From Falsirhodobacter deserti (lineage in GTDB: Bacteria; Pseudomonadota; Alphaproteobacteria; Rhodobacterales; Rhodobacteraceae), in assembly GCF_004015795.1 (NCBI RefSeq), contig NZ_ML137218.1, positions 62,001 to 126,000 of the forward strand: DNA of 64,000 nucleotides, read 5' to 3'. The position numbers and the translations under genes are program-made. Positions 8,114 through 17,953 of this stretch are shown piece by piece (the stretch's first letter is position 1; every line of letters begins with the position of its first letter). The notes under the pieces were generated by a model. That model was not told where the DNA came from and did not search any database. It saw only the letters and a list, made by a program, of their open reading frames with translations.

Positions 8114-9550
8114 ATGGCCACGCAACGTATGCTGAAATTCGTCTCGACCTCGCGCGAGATGCCGGAGAAACGTCTGCCTGACCTCCGCTCTCGCGATTTC
8201 GACGAGATCTACCGCGAATTCGCGGATGCCAAGGCTGCCGAACAGTCCAGCCGGTGCAGCCAGTGCGGCGTGCCCTATTGCCAGTCGCACTGCCCGCTGC
8301 ACAACAACATTCCCGACTGGCTGCGCATGACCGCCGAGGGCCGTCTGGAAGAGGCCTATGCCATCAGCCAGCTGACCAATACCTTCCCCGAGATTTGCGG
8401 CCGCATCTGCCCACAGGACCGTTTGTGCGAAGGCAATTGCGTCATCGAACAGTCGGGCCATGAAACGGTGACCATCGGCGCGATCGAGAAATACATCACC
8501 GACACCGCGTGGGACCGCGGCTGGGTGAAGCCCGGCCTTCCGGTGGCAGAGCGTACCGAATCCGTGGGCATCATCGGCGCGGGCCCCGGCGGCCTGGCCG
8601 CGGCCGACATGCTGCGCCGCCAGGGCGTACAGGTCACGGTTTATGATCGTTATGATCGTGCCGGCGGGCTGATGACCTATGGCATCCCCGGCTTCAAACT
8701 GGAAAAGCACGTCGTCATGCGGCGGGTGGAGCAGTTGGAAGCGGCAGGCGTGCAGTTCGTGCTGAACTGCAACGTGGGCGTGGATATCAGCTTCGATGCG
8801 ATCCGCGGGCAGCATGATGCTGTTGTCATCGCAACGGGCGTTTACAAGGCGCGCGACCTGTCCGGTTCCGGTCTGGGTGCGGCGGGTATCGTGCCGGCGC
8901 TATCCTATCTGACCGCGTCGAACCGTAAAAGCTTCGGCGATGATGTGGAGGCCTACGACAACGGCCAGCTGAACGCGGCCGGCAAACGCGTCGTGGTGAT
9001 CGGCGGCGGGGATACGGCGATGGACTGTGTGCGCACGGCGATCCGGCAGGGCGCGACCAGCGTGAAGTGCCTTTACCGCCGCGACCGTGCCAACATGCCC
9101 GGATCGAAGCGGGAAACGCAAAATGCCGAGGAGGAGGGCGTCGAGTTCGTCTGGCTGACAGCGCCCACCGGCTTCACCGGCGCAGATCACGTCGAAGGCG
9201 TGATCGTGCAGAAGATGCGCCTCGGGCCGCCCGATGCCTCGGGCCGCCAGTCCCCCGAACTGATCGAGGGGGCCGATTATGTCGAGCCTGCTGATCTGGT
9301 CATCACCGCCCTCGGTTTCGAGCCCGAAGATCTGCCCACGCAATGGAACGCGCCCGATCTTGGCACGACCCGCTGGGGCACGGTGAAGGCCGATTTCCGC
9401 AGCCATGCGACGAATCTTCCCGGCGTGTTCGCCGTGGGCGACATCGTGCGTGGTGCCTCGCTGGTGGTTTGGGCAATCCGCGACGGCCGCGAGGCGGCTG
9501 CGTCGGTCCTTGACTACCTTTCGGCGCCCGCACAGGTGGCGGCGGAATGA
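8114..9550 (+). CDS. gltD: Glutamate synthase (NADPH) small subunit
   Basis: 478 aa. It passes electrons from NADPH through FAD to the large subunit GltB, making glutamate from glutamine and 2-oxoglutarate. The N-terminal iron-sulfur cysteines are visible in CSQCGVPYCQSHC and CGRICPQDRLCEGNC. The FAD-binding GAGPGGLAAADML and NADPH-binding GGGDTAMDC motifs follow, and the C-terminal ATNLPGVFAVGDIVRGASLVV block is typical of GltD. It overlaps the next gene by 4 bases. gltB follows, separated by two small genes. Confidence 0.95.
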   Translation: MATQRMLKFVSTSREMPEKRLPDLRSRDFDEIYREFADAKAAEQSSRCSQCGVPYCQSHCPLHNNIPDWLRMTAEGRLEEAYAISQLTNTFPEICGRICPQDRLCEGNCVIEQSGHETVTIGAIEKYITDTAWDRGWVKPGLPVAERTESVGIIGAGPGGLAAADMLRRQGVQVTVYDRYDRAGGLMTYGIPGFKLEKHVVMRRVEQLEAAGVQFVLNCNVGVDISFDAIRGQHDAVVIATGVYKARDLSGSGLGAAGIVPALSYLTASNRKSFGDDVEAYDNGQLNAAGKRVVVIGGGDTAMDCVRTAIRQGATSVKCLYRRDRANMPGSKRETQNAEEEGVEFVWLTAPTGFTGADHVEGVIVQKMRLGPPDASGRQSPELIEGADYVEPADLVITALGFEPEDLPTQWNAPDLGTTRWGTVKADFRSHATNLPGVFAVGDIVRGASLVVWAIRDGREAAASVLDYLSAPAQVAAE

Positions 9551-10203
9551 TCCGCGCCGCGCTGATTTGTCTGGCGCTGCCGGTTTCGGCGCAAGCGGCG
9601 GGGTTTACCCCGCCACAAGGCTGCACCACGAAGATGACGGTGCAGTCCAAGCAATGCCGCGTTTCGAACTACTATACCTGCGGCAATGATCCGGCGGGAA
9701 CGTCATGGCGCGTCGATTCCGATCAGGAAGGGCCGTTCTTCGCAACCCTGACCAATGCCGAGGGCGAGTGGCTGGAAAGCCTTGATGCCAACGGCCGGCG
9801 GATCATGGGCGAACGTGCCGACCCCGCCTCCATCAGCACGCTTTTCGCTGAAGGGCGGGACGAATACGATTTCTGGCTGAACCATGAACAGGGCACCCGC
9901 ACCCATGTGACGGGCCGCGATGTGCTGACGGGACGGGCTGTCACGATCGACGGGCAGGTCCTGCAGCAGACCAAGTTCGCCTTCACCGAAATGGACGAGA
10001 CGGGCCGCGTCCTGCGCCATTCGCACGGGAACGAATTCGTCAGCCAGGATCTTGGAAGTTTCTTTGCAGGTCCGTCCGAACATGATGACGGCAGTGGCAA
10101 TGCCCTGGCCGTGGATGGAAGCCCAATGTCATTCGCCTTTCCGGGCGAGGACGGGTTCGAAGCCGGGCAACCGATCTTCGACTGTGACGCCGTGATTTCG
10201 TGA
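9547..10203 (+). CDS. Secreted protein of unknown function
   Basis: 218 aa with an N-terminal Sec signal peptide (MIRAALICLALPVSAQAA) and several cysteines (GCTTK, KQCRV, YTCGN and a C-terminal FDCDAV) that could form disulfides in the periplasm. I do not recognise a named family. The body looks like a soluble beta-rich protein with no membrane segment. Its ATG overlaps the gltD stop (ATGA), so it is translationally coupled to gltD, and it is followed by the GFA gene and gltB. A role in glutamate synthesis is not implied by sequence. Confidence 0.75.
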   Translation: MIRAALICLALPVSAQAAGFTPPQGCTTKMTVQSKQCRVSNYYTCGNDPAGTSWRVDSDQEGPFFATLTNAEGEWLESLDANGRRIMGERADPASISTLFAEGRDEYDFWLNHEQGTRTHVTGRDVLTGRAVTIDGQVLQQTKFAFTEMDETGRVLRHSHGNEFVSQDLGSFFAGPSEHDDGSGNALAVDGSPMSFAFPGEDGFEAGQPIFDCDAVIS

Positions 10204-10214
10204 GGGAGAACGAG

Positions 10215-10637
10215 ATGACTACCGGACACTGCCTGTGCGGCACGGTGCGCGTCACCCTGACCGATGCCCCCGCCGAGATGCATGCCTGCCATTGCGAGAT
10301 TTGCCGCCGTCAGGGCCTGATCGGCTTTTCCGTGCAGGTGCCGGAGGGGGAAATCTCCATCAGCGGCGACACGATCCGCACCTATGCCTCGTCCGACTGG
10401 GGGCATCGTGCCTTTTGCGGCACCTGCGGCACCAACCTTTGGTTCCGCCTGAACGAAGGCGGCCCGTACTTTCTTTCCCCCGGCCTGCTGGACGATATGA
10501 CCGGACTTGCCCTTGCGGACGAGATTTTCATCGATCGCAAGCCTGCCGGCTATGCCCTTGCGGGCGAACGTCCCCGCCTGACCGGCGATGAATTCTACAA
10601 AATGATCGCAAGCTCCTCGGAAGGAGGCCAGCCATGA
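10215..10637 (+). CDS. GFA family zinc-binding protein
   Basis: 140 aa. It has the glutathione-dependent formaldehyde-activating enzyme (GFA/CENP-V) fold. Paired zinc ligands appear at GHCLCGTV, CHCEICRRQG and FCGTCGTNLWF. ATG 10215 has GGGAG a few bases upstream; an in-frame GTG at 10200 overlaps the previous gene. Family members bind glutathione or bind zinc structurally, and many have no known substrate, so a formaldehyde role should not be assumed. It overlaps gltB by 4 bases (ATGA). Confidence 0.85.
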   Translation: MTTGHCLCGTVRVTLTDAPAEMHACHCEICRRQGLIGFSVQVPEGEISISGDTIRTYASSDWGHRAFCGTCGTNLWFRLNEGGPYFLSPGLLDDMTGLALADEIFIDRKPAGYALAGERPRLTGDEFYKMIASSSEGGQP

Positions 10638-13600
10638 CCATCTATGACGAAAACTGGGTTGCTGCCGAGGAAGCCAAGCGCCAGTGGATGAACGATAACG
10701 GCCTGTTCCGCTTCGAGGATGAGAAATCCTCTTGCGGCGTCGGCCTTGTGGTGTCGCTGAACGGCAAGCCGGCGCGGCGCGTCGTGGAAGCCGGGATCGA
10801 GGCGCTGAAGGCCATCTGGCACCGCGGCGCCGTCGACGCCGATGGCCGCACGGGCGATGGCGCGGGCATCCATGTGCAGATCCCGGTGCCGTTCTTTTAT
10901 GAACAGGTGCGCCGCACGGGGCACGAACCCGACACCACCAACCACATCGCGGTGGGTCAGGTCTTCCTGCCGCGCACGGATTTCGCCGCGCAGGAACGGT
11001 GCCGCACGATCGTGGAAACCGAAGTGCTGCGCATGGGCCATTACATCTATGGCTGGCGGCACGTGCCGGTGGATATCTCGGTTCTCGGCGAAAAGGCGAA
11101 TGCGACCCGCCCCGAGATCGAGCAGATCCTGATCCGCTGCGACAAGGACATCGACGAAGAACAGTTCGAGCGCGAGCTTTACATCATCCGCCGCCGGATC
11201 GAGAAAGCAGCGCTGGAAGCCAACATCACCAGCCTTTACCTGTGCTCGCTGTCCTGCCGGTCGGTGATCTACAAGGGCATGATGCTGGCCGAACAGGTTT
11301 CGGTCTTCTACCCGGATCTTGAGGACGAGCGTTTCGAGTCCGCCTTTGCGATCTATCACCAGCGCTATTCGACGAACACCTTCCCGCAATGGTCGCTGGC
11401 CCAGCCCTTCCGCATGCTTGCCCATAACGGCGAGATCAACACGCTGAAGGGCAACGTCAACTGGATGAAAAGCCACGAAATCCGCATGGCGTCTTCGACC
11501 TTTGGCGATGCGGCGGGCGACATCAAGCCGATCATTCCGGCGGGCACGTCGGATTCCGGCGCGCTGGATGCCGTGTTCGAGGTTCTTGTGCGTGGCGGTC
11601 GCAATGCGCCGATGACCAAGACGATGCTGGTTCCCGAGGCATGGTCCAAGCAGACCGGCGAGATGCCGAAGGCATGGGCGGACATGTATGCCTATTGCAA
11701 CGCCGTAATGGAGCCGTGGGACGGCCCTGCGGCGCTGGCCATGACCGATGGCCGCTGGGTGTGCGGCGGCCTTGACCGCAACGGCCTGCGCCCGATGCGC
11801 TATGTCGTGACGGGTGACGGGCTGCTGATCGCCGGATCCGAGGTCGGCATGGTCACGATCGACGAAGCTACGGTGCGCGAAAAGGGCGCGTTGGGGCCGG
11901 GCCAGATGATCGCTGTGGATATGGCCGAGGGGCGCCTTTATCACGATCAGGAACTGAAGGACAAACTTGCCGCCGACCGTCCCTTCGGCGATTGGATCGA
12001 AAAGGTGGTGGATCTGTCCGTCCTGCTGAAGGACGTGCCGGAAACCGCCCGCTTCACCGGCGCCGAACTGCGCCGCCGCCAGATTGCCGCCGGCTATTCG
12101 CTGGAGGAGCTGGAGCAGGTGCTGGCCCCGATGGCCGAAGACGGCAAGGAAATGATCGCCTCGATGGGCGATGACACGCCGGCTGCGGTGCTGTCCTCGG
12201 TTTATCGGCCGCTGTCGCACTTCTTCCGGCAGGCGTTCAGCCAGGTCACGAACCCGCCGATCGACTCGCTCCGCGAGGCGCGGGTGATGAGCCTGAAGAC
12301 CCGTTTCGGCAACCTCAAGAACGTGCTGGACGAAAACTCGGGCCAGACCGAGATTCTTGTGCTGGAAAGCCCCTTCGTGGCCAATGCCGACTTCGAGGTG
12401 ATGCTGAAGCAGTTCGGCGATCAGGTCGCGGTGATCGACTGCACCTTCCCCGCAGGCGGCGACATGGCCGACGCGCTGTCCCGCATCCGCGCCGAGGCGG
12501 AGGATGCTGTGCGGTCCGGTGCGGGCCATCTGGTGCTGACGGATGAACACCAGTCGGAAACGGCGGTGCCGATGCCGATGATCCTTGCCACCAGCGCGGT
12601 GCATTCGTGGCTGACGCGCAAGGGCCTGCGGACGTTCTGTTCCATCAACGTGCGGTCGGCCGAATGTATCGATCCGCATTATTTCGCGGTGCTGATCGGC
12701 TGCGGCGCCACCACGGTGAACCCGTATCTGGCGCAGGATTCCATCGCTGACCGGATCGAGCGGGGCCTGATCGAGGGCAACCTGACCGACGCCATGCGCC
12801 GTTACTGCGCCGCCATCGATGCGGGCCTTCTGAAAATCATGGCGAAGATGGGGATTTCGGTCATCTCCTCCTATCGCGGTGGCCTGAACTTCGAGGCGGT
12901 GGGTCTGTCGCGTGCGCTGGTGGCGGAATTCTTCCCCGGCATGCAGTCCCGCATCTCGGGCATCGGCCTGACCGGCCTTCAGCGCAAGGTCGAGGAGGTG
13001 CATGCCCGCGGCTGGCTGCAAGGCCAGGACGTGCTGCCCATCGGCGGCTTCTACAAGGCCCGCCGTTCGGGTGAAAAGCACGCATGGGAAGCGCAGACCA
13101 TGCACATGATGCAGGCGGCCTGCGACCGCGCCAGCTATGACATCTGGAAACAGTATTCGGCTGCGCTGCGGGCCAACCCGCCCATCCATCTGCGCGATCT
13201 GCTGGACATCAAGCCGCTGGGCAAGCCCGTCCCGATCGAGGAGGTGGAAAGCATCACCTCCATCCGCAAGCGCTTCATCACGCCCGGCATGTCGCTGGGG
13301 GCGCTGGGGCCGGAGGCGCACAAGACGCTGAACATCGCGATGAACCGGATCGGTGCGAAATCCGACTCGGGCGAGGGCGGCGAGGATCCGGCGCACTTCC
13401 TGCCGGACGAAAACGGCGACAACCCCAGTGCCAAGATCAAGCAGGTCGCCTCGGGCCGGTTCGGCGTCACCGCCGAATACCTGAACGCCTGCGAGGAGCT
13501 GGAGATCAAGGTCGCGCAAGGTGCCAAACCGGGCGAGGGCGGCCAGCTTCCGGGCATGAAGGTGACCGAACTGATCGCGCGGCTGCGGCATTCCACGAAG

Positions 13601-15163
13601 GGCGTGACGCTGATCTCTCCCCCGCCGCACCACGACATCTATTCGATCGAGGATCTTGCCCAGCTGATCTACGACCTCAAGCAGATCAACCCGCGCGCCA
13701 AGGTCACGGTGAAGCTGGTCTCGTCCTCGGGCGTGGGCACGATCGCTGCGGGCGTGGCGAAGGCGAAGGCCGACACGATCCTGATCTCGGGTCATAACGG
13801 CGGCACAGGGGCATCGCCCGGCACCTCGATCAAGTAGGCGGGTCTGCCGTGGGAAATGGGCCTGACCGAGGCGCATCAGGTCCTTTCGATGAACAACCTG
13901 CGCGAGCGGGTGACCCTGCGCACCGATGGCGGTTTGCGCACGGGGCGCGACGTGGTCATGGCCGCGATGATGGGTGCCGAGGAATACGGCATCGGCACCG
14001 CCGCCCTGATTGCCATGGGCTGCATCATGGTGCGCCAGTGCCAGTCGAACACCTGCCCGGTGGGCGTCTGCACGCAGGACGAGGCGCTTCGCAAGAAGTT
14101 CACGGGCACTGCGGACAAGGTGGTGAACCTGATCACCTTCTATGCGCAGGAAGTGCGGGACATCCTTGCCTCCATCGGCGCACGGTCGCTGGACGAGATC
14201 ATCGGCCGGGCGGACCTGCTGAGCCAGGTTTCGCGGGGTTCGGCGCATCTGGACGATCTGGACCTGAACCCGCTGCTGATCACGGTGGATGGTGCCAGCC
14301 GCATCACCTATGACCGTTCCAAGCCCCGCAACCACGTGATGGATACGCTGGACGCGGAAATCGTGAAGGACGGTGCCCGCTTCTTCGAAGAGGGTGAGAA
14401 GATGCAGCTGTCCTATGCCGTGCGCAACACGCTGCGCACCATCGGCACGCGGGCATCCAGCCACATTGTCAAGAAGTTCGGCATGCGCAACACCCTGCAG
14501 GCAGATCACCTGTCGCTGAAACTGTCGGGCAATGCCGGTCAGTCGCTGGGGGCGTTCGCGGTGCGCGGCCTCAAGATCGAGGTGCAGGGCGATGCAAACG
14601 ACTATGTCGGCAAGGGTCTGTCGGGGGGCACCATCGTGGTGCGCCCGCCCATGGCAAGCCCGCTGGTTGCGGCCGACAACACGATCATCGGCAATACCGT
14701 TCTTTACGGCGCGACCGACGGCTTCCTGTTTGCCGCAGGGCGCGCGGGGGAACGCTTTGCGGTCCGCAACTCGGGCGCAAGCGTGGTGATCGAGGGCTGT
14801 GGCACCAACGGTTGCGAATACATGACCGGCGGTGTGGCGGTGATCCTCGGGTCGATCGGGGCGAACTTCGGCGCGGGGATGACGGGGGGGATGGCCTATC
14901 TTTACGATCCCGACGGCGCGGCCGAAGACATGATGAACCTTGAAACGCTGGTGACCTGCGCCGTGACGCATCCGCATTGGGAAGCGCAGCTGCGCGGCCT
15001 GATCGAAAGCCACGCGCGCGAAACGGACAGCCAGAAGGCGAACCGCATCCTGCGCCACTGGGAAACGGAACGGTCGAACTTCCTTCAGGCCTGCCCGAAG
15101 GAGATGCTGATCCACCTGCCGCATCCGCTTTCGAACGAAGCGCAGGCCGTGCCTGCCGAATGA
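10634..15163 (+). pseudogene. gltB: Glutamate synthase (NADPH) large subunit, interrupted by an in-frame TAG
   Basis: The frame 10634-15163 encodes 1509 residues, the normal GltB length, except for one TAG at 13835-13837. Before it lie the glutaminase domain with nucleophile Cys34 (KSSCGVGL), the central domain, and the start of the FMN synthase domain (SGHNGGTGASPGTSIK). After it the same frame continues with AGLPWEMGL, the 3Fe-4S cysteines (CQSNTCPVGVC) and the C-terminal beta-helix (about residues 1240-1480). A conserved Tyr or similar residue is expected at the TAG. Termination would remove 441 residues including the cluster ligands, so the short product should be inactive. Possibilities are a real nonsense mutation (TAC to TAG), a sequence error, or suppression. 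AAGGAGG precedes ATG 10634. Confidence 0.9.
13835..13837 (+). other. In-frame TAG codon inside gltB
   Basis: The codon sits between SIK and AGLPWEMGL in a highly conserved stretch of the synthase domain. The reading frame is uninterrupted on both sides, so a single base change (TAC to TAG) explains the break and no insertion or deletion is needed. Confidence 0.9.
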
Positions 15164-15167
15164 CCGG

Positions 15168-15193
15168 AAGGCCCGCGAAAGCGGGCCTTTTTC
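15168..15193 (+). terminator. Rho-independent terminator after gltB
   Basis: AAGGCCCGC and GCGGGCCTT pair around a GAAA tetraloop and run into a T tract, starting four bases after the gltB stop codon. Confidence 0.9.
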
Positions 15194-15230
15194 ATTGACC
15201 GGACGCGCCCCGTCATGGCTAAAGACGGGC

Positions 15231-15953
15231 ATGGCCGCGAAACGCTCATCATCACGATCCCGGCGCAAGGGCGCGCTTCCCGCCGGGCGGGAAGCACTGC
15301 GCAAATGGGGCCGCCGCATCGGCTTGGGGGCGCTGGCTGCTGCCGCTGCACTGGTTCTGCTGTTTGCCGCCATCACGCCGCCCATGACCCCGTACATGAT
15401 GTCAGAGCGGATGCGCCTTGGCGGCATATCCCACGAAACCGTTTCCATGAATGCCATCGCCCCCGTCATGGCGCGCAGCGTCGTCGCGGCCGAGGATGCA
15501 AATTTCTGCCGCCACTGGGGGTTCGACATGTCGGCCATCCGCAGCGCGATGGCGGCGGGATCGAATCGCGGCGCCTCCACCCTGTCGCAGCAGGTGGTGA
15601 AGAACGTGTTCCTGTGGCAGGGGCGCAGCTGGGTTCGCAAGGCGTTGGAGGCAGTGCTGACCCCGGCCGTGGAACTCACATGGTCCAAGCGCCATATCCT
15701 GAACGTCTATCTGAACGTGGCAGAGTTCGGGGAGGGAATCTTCGGCGTGCAGGCGGCGGCGCGGCATTATTTCGGGGTGGATGCGGCGAATTTGACGGCG
15801 GTTCAGGCGGCGCGGCTGGCGGCGATCCTGCCCAACCCCAAGCAGCGCGATCCGGTGAATCCGACCACCTTCGTGCGCGGACGTTCCCAAGCAGCGCTTT
15901 CTGGGGCGGCAACGATCCGCGCTGATGGCCGGGCAGGCTGTTTTCAGGGCTGA
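15231..15953 (+). CDS. mtgA: Monofunctional peptidoglycan transglycosylase
   Basis: 240 aa. A basic cytoplasmic N-terminus and one membrane helix (about residues 29-50) precede a glycosyltransferase family 51 domain. The catalytic Glu motif appears as AAEDANFCRHWG, followed by GASTLSQQVVKN and RKALEAVLTPAVELTWSK. The protein ends in the FVRGRSQAALSGAATIRA block normal for MtgA. It polymerises lipid II glycan strands without a transpeptidase domain. ATG 15231 is preferred over a TTG at 15195 that overlaps the terminator. Confidence 0.93.
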   Translation: MAAKRSSSRSRRKGALPAGREALRKWGRRIGLGALAAAAALVLLFAAITPPMTPYMMSERMRLGGISHETVSMNAIAPVMARSVVAAEDANFCRHWGFDMSAIRSAMAAGSNRGASTLSQQVVKNVFLWQGRSWVRKALEAVLTPAVELTWSKRHILNVYLNVAEFGEGIFGVQAAARHYFGVDAANLTAVQAARLAAILPNPKQRDPVNPTTFVRGRSQAALSGAATIRADGRAGCFQG

Positions 15954-16017
15954 CCGACTTGCATTGCGCGGTGGCGCAAGCCATTCAGGGACACGCTTGC
16001 AGTATCGGAAGACTGAC

Positions 16018-16674
16018 ATGAATCGCCTGTACCATTTCGCCCTTTCGCCCTTCTGCCGCAAGGTTCGCCTGACGCTGGCCGAAAAGCGCGTCGAGGTGGA
16101 ACTGGTGGAAGAGCGGTATTGGGAGCAGAACCCCGATTTCCTTCGCCGCAACCCTGCCGGCAAGGTGCCCGTCCTGCGGATCGACGGCCGCATCCTGAGC
16201 GAGAGCCAGGCCATCTGCGAATGGCTGGAGGAGAGCTTCCCCCAGCCTGCCTTGATGCCGCGCGACCCAGACAGCCGCTTCGAAGTGCGCCGCCTTTGCG
16301 CCTGGTTCGATGACAAGTTCCACCAGGAGGTCACATCGCGCCTGGTATACGAGCGTTTGAAGATCGGTGGCCGCACGCCGGATGCGCGGAACATCAAGTT
16401 CGGCTCCAGCCGGATCAAGTATCACCTCGATTACATGGCATGGCTGCTGGATCAACGCCGCTGGCTGGCCGGCGATTCGATGACGCTGGCCGACTTCGCG
16501 GCAGCCGCGCATCTGTCGTCGCTGGATTACGTCTCGGACGTGGACTGGAACCGGCATGCGGTGATCAAGGACTGGTATGCCAAGATCAAGTCGCGCCCGG
16601 CTTTCCGCACCATCCTTGCCGATCAGGTGCCGGGCCATCCGCCATCCGAACACTATGCCGATCTTGATTTCTAA
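16018..16674 (+). CDS. Glutathione S-transferase family protein
   Basis: 218 aa. The N-terminal thioredoxin-fold domain has LSPFCRKVRLTLAEK (possible active-site Ser/Cys), NPAGKVPVL with the cis-proline, and SESQAICEWLEE for glutathione gamma-glutamyl binding. An all-helical C-terminal domain follows (MTLADFAAAAHLSSLDY). ATG 16018 begins the fold. The substrate is unknown. It stands alone between mtgA and a small unknown gene. Confidence 0.88.
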   Translation: MNRLYHFALSPFCRKVRLTLAEKRVEVELVEERYWEQNPDFLRRNPAGKVPVLRIDGRILSESQAICEWLEESFPQPALMPRDPDSRFEVRRLCAWFDDKFHQEVTSRLVYERLKIGGRTPDARNIKFGSSRIKYHLDYMAWLLDQRRWLAGDSMTLADFAAAAHLSSLDYVSDVDWNRHAVIKDWYAKIKSRPAFRTILADQVPGHPPSEHYADLDF

Positions 16675-16726
16675 GGGTTAACCGGCGCGCCTTTTGCCCT
16701 ATATTGCGGGGCAGGAGGACATCGCC

Positions 16727-16903
16727 ATGACCGAAGATCATAAAGACGATACCCGCCTTAAACAGTATACCGAGATCGAGAAGCGTCAGCAGCCCGAAGG
16801 CAGTCATCCTGCCGCAGCCGCGCTGCACCGTCGCCCCGAAACCCCCGACAGCGGGCGCCGGATCGCGGAATTTGCGCGCATCCAGCGCGGCCGCGAGACA
16901 TGA
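16727..16903 (+). CDS. Small hydrophilic protein of unknown function
   Basis: 58 aa, rich in charged residues and proline, beginning MTEDHKDDTRLKQYTE, with no signal or membrane segment. AGGAGG lies nine bases before ATG 16727 and a strong terminator follows directly, so it looks like a genuine gene. I do not recognise the family. Confidence 0.6.
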   Translation: MTEDHKDDTRLKQYTEIEKRQQPEGSHPAAAALHRRPETPDSGRRIAEFARIQRGRET

Positions 16904-16930
16904 AAAAGGGGGGCGTCTGCCCCCCTTTTT
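16903..16930. terminator. Bidirectional terminator between convergent genes
   Basis: Twelve perfect base pairs (AAAAAGGGGGGC with GCCCCCCTTTTT) enclose a GTCT tetraloop. A T run follows on both strands, so it serves both the small gene and the convergent ilvE. Confidence 0.9.
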
Positions 16931-16939
16931 CCATCGTGA

Positions 16940-17809
16940 TCAGGCGCGAACCAGCTTTTCGTAGGCCTTGGTCACGTCCTGTGTCAGTTGGCCCACCTCG
17001 AAACTGTAATCGCCGATCTGGCTGACGGGGGTGCATTCTGCCGCCGTGCCGGTCAGCCAGCACTGCTCGAACCCTTCAAGCTCGTGCGCTTCGATGTGAC
17101 GCTCATGGACGGTCACGCCCCAGTCGCGAAGCATCTGGATCACGGTCTGGCGCGTAATGCCGTTCAGGAAGCAATCGGCCTTGGGCGTATGAACCTCTCC
17201 GTTCTTCACGAAGAAGATGTTGGCGCCCGTCGCCTCGGCGATATAGCCGCGATAGTCGAACATCATCGCGTCGGAAAAGCCCTTGGCCTCGGCCTCGTGC
17301 TTGGACATGGTGCAGATCATGTAAAGGCCGGCAGCCTTTGCCTGGCTGGGGATCGTTTCGGGCGAGGGGCGCTTCCACTTGGAAATGCCCAGCTTTGCGC
17401 CCTGCATCTTGGCATCGCCGTAATAGGCGCCCCATTCCCAGCCCGCGACCACCAGCTGCACCTTGTTGCGCGCGGCCGAAACGCCCATGTCATCGCCGGC
17501 CCCGCGGAAGGCCACGGCGCGCACATAGGCATCGGTCCAGCCATTGGCCTTCAGCATGGCGTACTTGGCTTCCTCGATCTGGTCGACCGTGTACGGGATC
17601 GGCATGTCCAGCAGCTCGCCCGATTTCAGAAGACGCTCCGAATGCTCGCGGCTCTTGAAGATCTTGCCGTTGTAGCAACGCTCGCCCTCGAAGACCGACG
17701 AGGCGTAATGCAGCGCGTGCGTCAGGACGTGGACCTTGGCATCGCGCCATTCCACCAGCTTGCCATCCATCCAGATCTTGCCGTCGCGGTCATCATAGGC
17801 ACCAGCCAT
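16940..17809 (-). CDS. ilvE: Branched-chain amino acid aminotransferase
   Basis: 289 aa PLP-dependent class IV aminotransferase performing the last step of valine, leucine and isoleucine synthesis. Visible features are SSVFEGERCY, the lysine block SQAKAAGLYM, EATGANIFF (conserved Glu) and GITRQTVIQMLRDWG. ATG 17809 is chosen because AGGAG lies eight bases upstream; longer in-frame starts add residues unlike the family. It is transcribed divergently from petP, sharing a 144-base intergenic region. Confidence 0.93.
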   Translation of the reverse strand: MAGAYDDRDGKIWMDGKLVEWRDAKVHVLTHALHYASSVFEGERCYNGKIFKSREHSERLLKSGELLDMPIPYTVDQIEEAKYAMLKANGWTDAYVRAVAFRGAGDDMGVSAARNKVQLVVAGWEWGAYYGDAKMQGAKLGISKWKRPSPETIPSQAKAAGLYMICTMSKHEAEAKGFSDAMMFDYRGYIAEATGANIFFVKNGEVHTPKADCFLNGITRQTVIQMLRDWGVTVHERHIEAHELEGFEQCWLTGTAAECTPVSQIGDYSFEVGQLTQDVTKAYEKLVRA

Positions 17810-17832
17810 CTTTTCTCTCCTTCGCGCTGAAC

Positions 17833-17871
17833 GTTGCGCTACATCCGGCCTTTCGGTCATATTGTTGCGCT
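17833..17871. repeat. Direct repeat GTTGCGCT in the ilvE-petP intergenic region
   Basis: GTTGCGCT occurs at 17833-17840 and again at 17864-17871, 31 bases apart (about three helical turns), between divergent ilvE and petP. Two identically oriented half-sites on the same DNA face could bind the MarR-type PetP or another regulator. No protein is demonstrated. Confidence 0.3.
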
Positions 17872-17953
17872 GTGATGTCACTTTCGCTAACGGTCGTGTC
17901 TTGGAATGTCAACAACCCTGACGTAGAAGGTTATGACGATTATGGGAGGATCA

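Noticed and set aside
10595-15688. A 1697-residue minus-strand open frame antisense to gltB
   Set aside because: High GC leaves long antisense frames; it has no recognisable domain and lies opposite a clearly conserved gene.
15195-15953. mtgA start at TTG 15195
   Set aside because: It would begin inside the tail of the gltB terminator; ATG 15231 opens a normal basic N-terminus and membrane helix.
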